From Lentisphaeria bacterium (lineage in GTDB: Bacteria > Verrucomicrobiota > Lentisphaeria > Victivallales > UBA1829): a DNA stretch of 42,240 nucleotides. The translations under genes were made by a program, and so were the position numbers. A model generated the notes under the pieces. The model made no database searches, was not told the DNA's origin, and saw only the letters and a program-made list of their open reading frames with translations. Positions 41,925 to 42,240 of this stretch are shown here, in pieces (position 1 is the first letter of the stretch; each line of letters begins with the position of its first letter). The stretch covers positions 1-42,240 of the forward strand of contig JAFVTF010000123.1 of NCBI GenBank assembly GCA_017503375.1, in the 5' to 3' direction.

Positions 41925-42240
41925 ATGTCACTTGAACAATTTACAAAATTCCGAACTCGTCCACATTACATAAAAATCATTGATTTTCGCCAAACGTGAC
42001 TTTTTCGATTCCCGCAAGGCCAGCAGATATGATTTAACACAACTGATTCTCTAGCGCAAGCAAGTATTTCTTATAGTATGCTGCTTAAAGATCAGCGGAC
42101 TGACATTAATGATCAAATTTCTTGGTTCATCGACGGTTTATGACAAAAATATGCAGAAAAACAGAAAAAACAGAAAGACGGAATTGAAAAAGACCGGCAT
42201 TGCCCCTATTGTTTAATAACCACAAAAAACATTAGGAGGA
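41925..42240 (+). pseudogene. Possible decayed coding frame, unidentified
   Basis: From ATG 41925 one frame reads MSLEQFTKFRTRPHYIKIID and continues to the right edge. It is broken by three TGA codons but no TAA or TAG, and contains QISWFIDG and, near the edge, KDRHCPYC. It may be a transposase remnant, but I do not recognise the family and chance is possible. Confidence 0.22.

Larger units (their letters stand above)
41478..42240. other. Gene-poor tract after tRNA-Leu
   Basis: No convincing gene in 763 bases. It contains interleaved inverted repeats (41668-41753), a strong minus-strand terminator (41801-41840) and, from 41925, a plus-strand frame interrupted only by three TGA codons. Composition is more AT-rich and lacks the CCGG excess of the host genes, which suggests acquired or decayed DNA beside a tRNA. 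AGGAGGA at 42234-42240 may be the Shine-Dalgarno of a gene beyond the right edge. Confidence 0.6.

Overview
The window looks like a chromosomal segment of a carbohydrate-degrading bacterium of the PVC group, most likely Lentisphaerota (Victivallis-like). The basis is gene content: heparinase-type lyase, GH2 and GH36 glycosidases, a two-domain esterase, three Gfo/Idh/MocA oxidoreductases, Gram-negative envelope genes (an LpxH-type hydrolase, MurG, FtsW) and a striking excess of TCCGG/CCGGA in most genes. The phylum is inferred from style and no marker was searched.

Layout. 1-218: 5' end of an IS110-family transposase running off the left edge, then a gene-free strip with a terminator and a 20-bp inverted repeat. 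487-5195 (minus): secreted heparinase II/III-like lyase and a cytoplasmic GH2 enzyme, each with its own promoter and followed by a hairpin. 5439-8479 (minus): htpG-dnaJ chaperone operon with a perfect sigma-54 promoter match. 8736-12213: an AraC-type regulator divergent from a Gfo/Idh gene, followed by a NodB-like protein. A 47-bp element is repeated in front of the two plus-strand promoters and suggests a small AraC regulon.

12398-19525 (plus): dense operon pyrH-frr-GT39-ppk1-queC-HI0933 flavoprotein. 19515-22028 (minus): four intact phage head genes (scaffold, major capsid, Bbp16-like cement, DnaT-like/head completion) with no terminase, portal, tail or integrase, wedged between two host operons. 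22185-26954 (plus): nagA (catalytic Asp apparently replaced by Asn), an RlmI-like methyltransferase, a NagD-like HAD phosphatase and two Gfo/Idh genes. 27298-34663 (plus): esterase, ftsW, murG, secreted nitroreductase-like protein, ROK kinase, Ppx/GppA, mostly overlapping or within about 30 bases.

38943-34672 (minus): a four-gene run of LpxH-type hydrolase, WalJ/YycJ-type metallo-hydrolase, a membrane histidine-kinase-like protein lacking the phosphoacceptor His and fused to a degenerate receiver, and a YbgC-type thioesterase. 41075-39030 (minus): GH36 alpha-galactosidase. 41392-41477: tRNA-Leu(CAG), followed by about 760 bases without a convincing gene but with strong RNA-like inverted repeats and a minus-strand terminator.

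Most worth following up: the orphan capsid cassette, the duplicated AraC element, the sigma-54 control of htpG, the pseudo-kinase hybrid, and the structured tract after tRNA-Leu.
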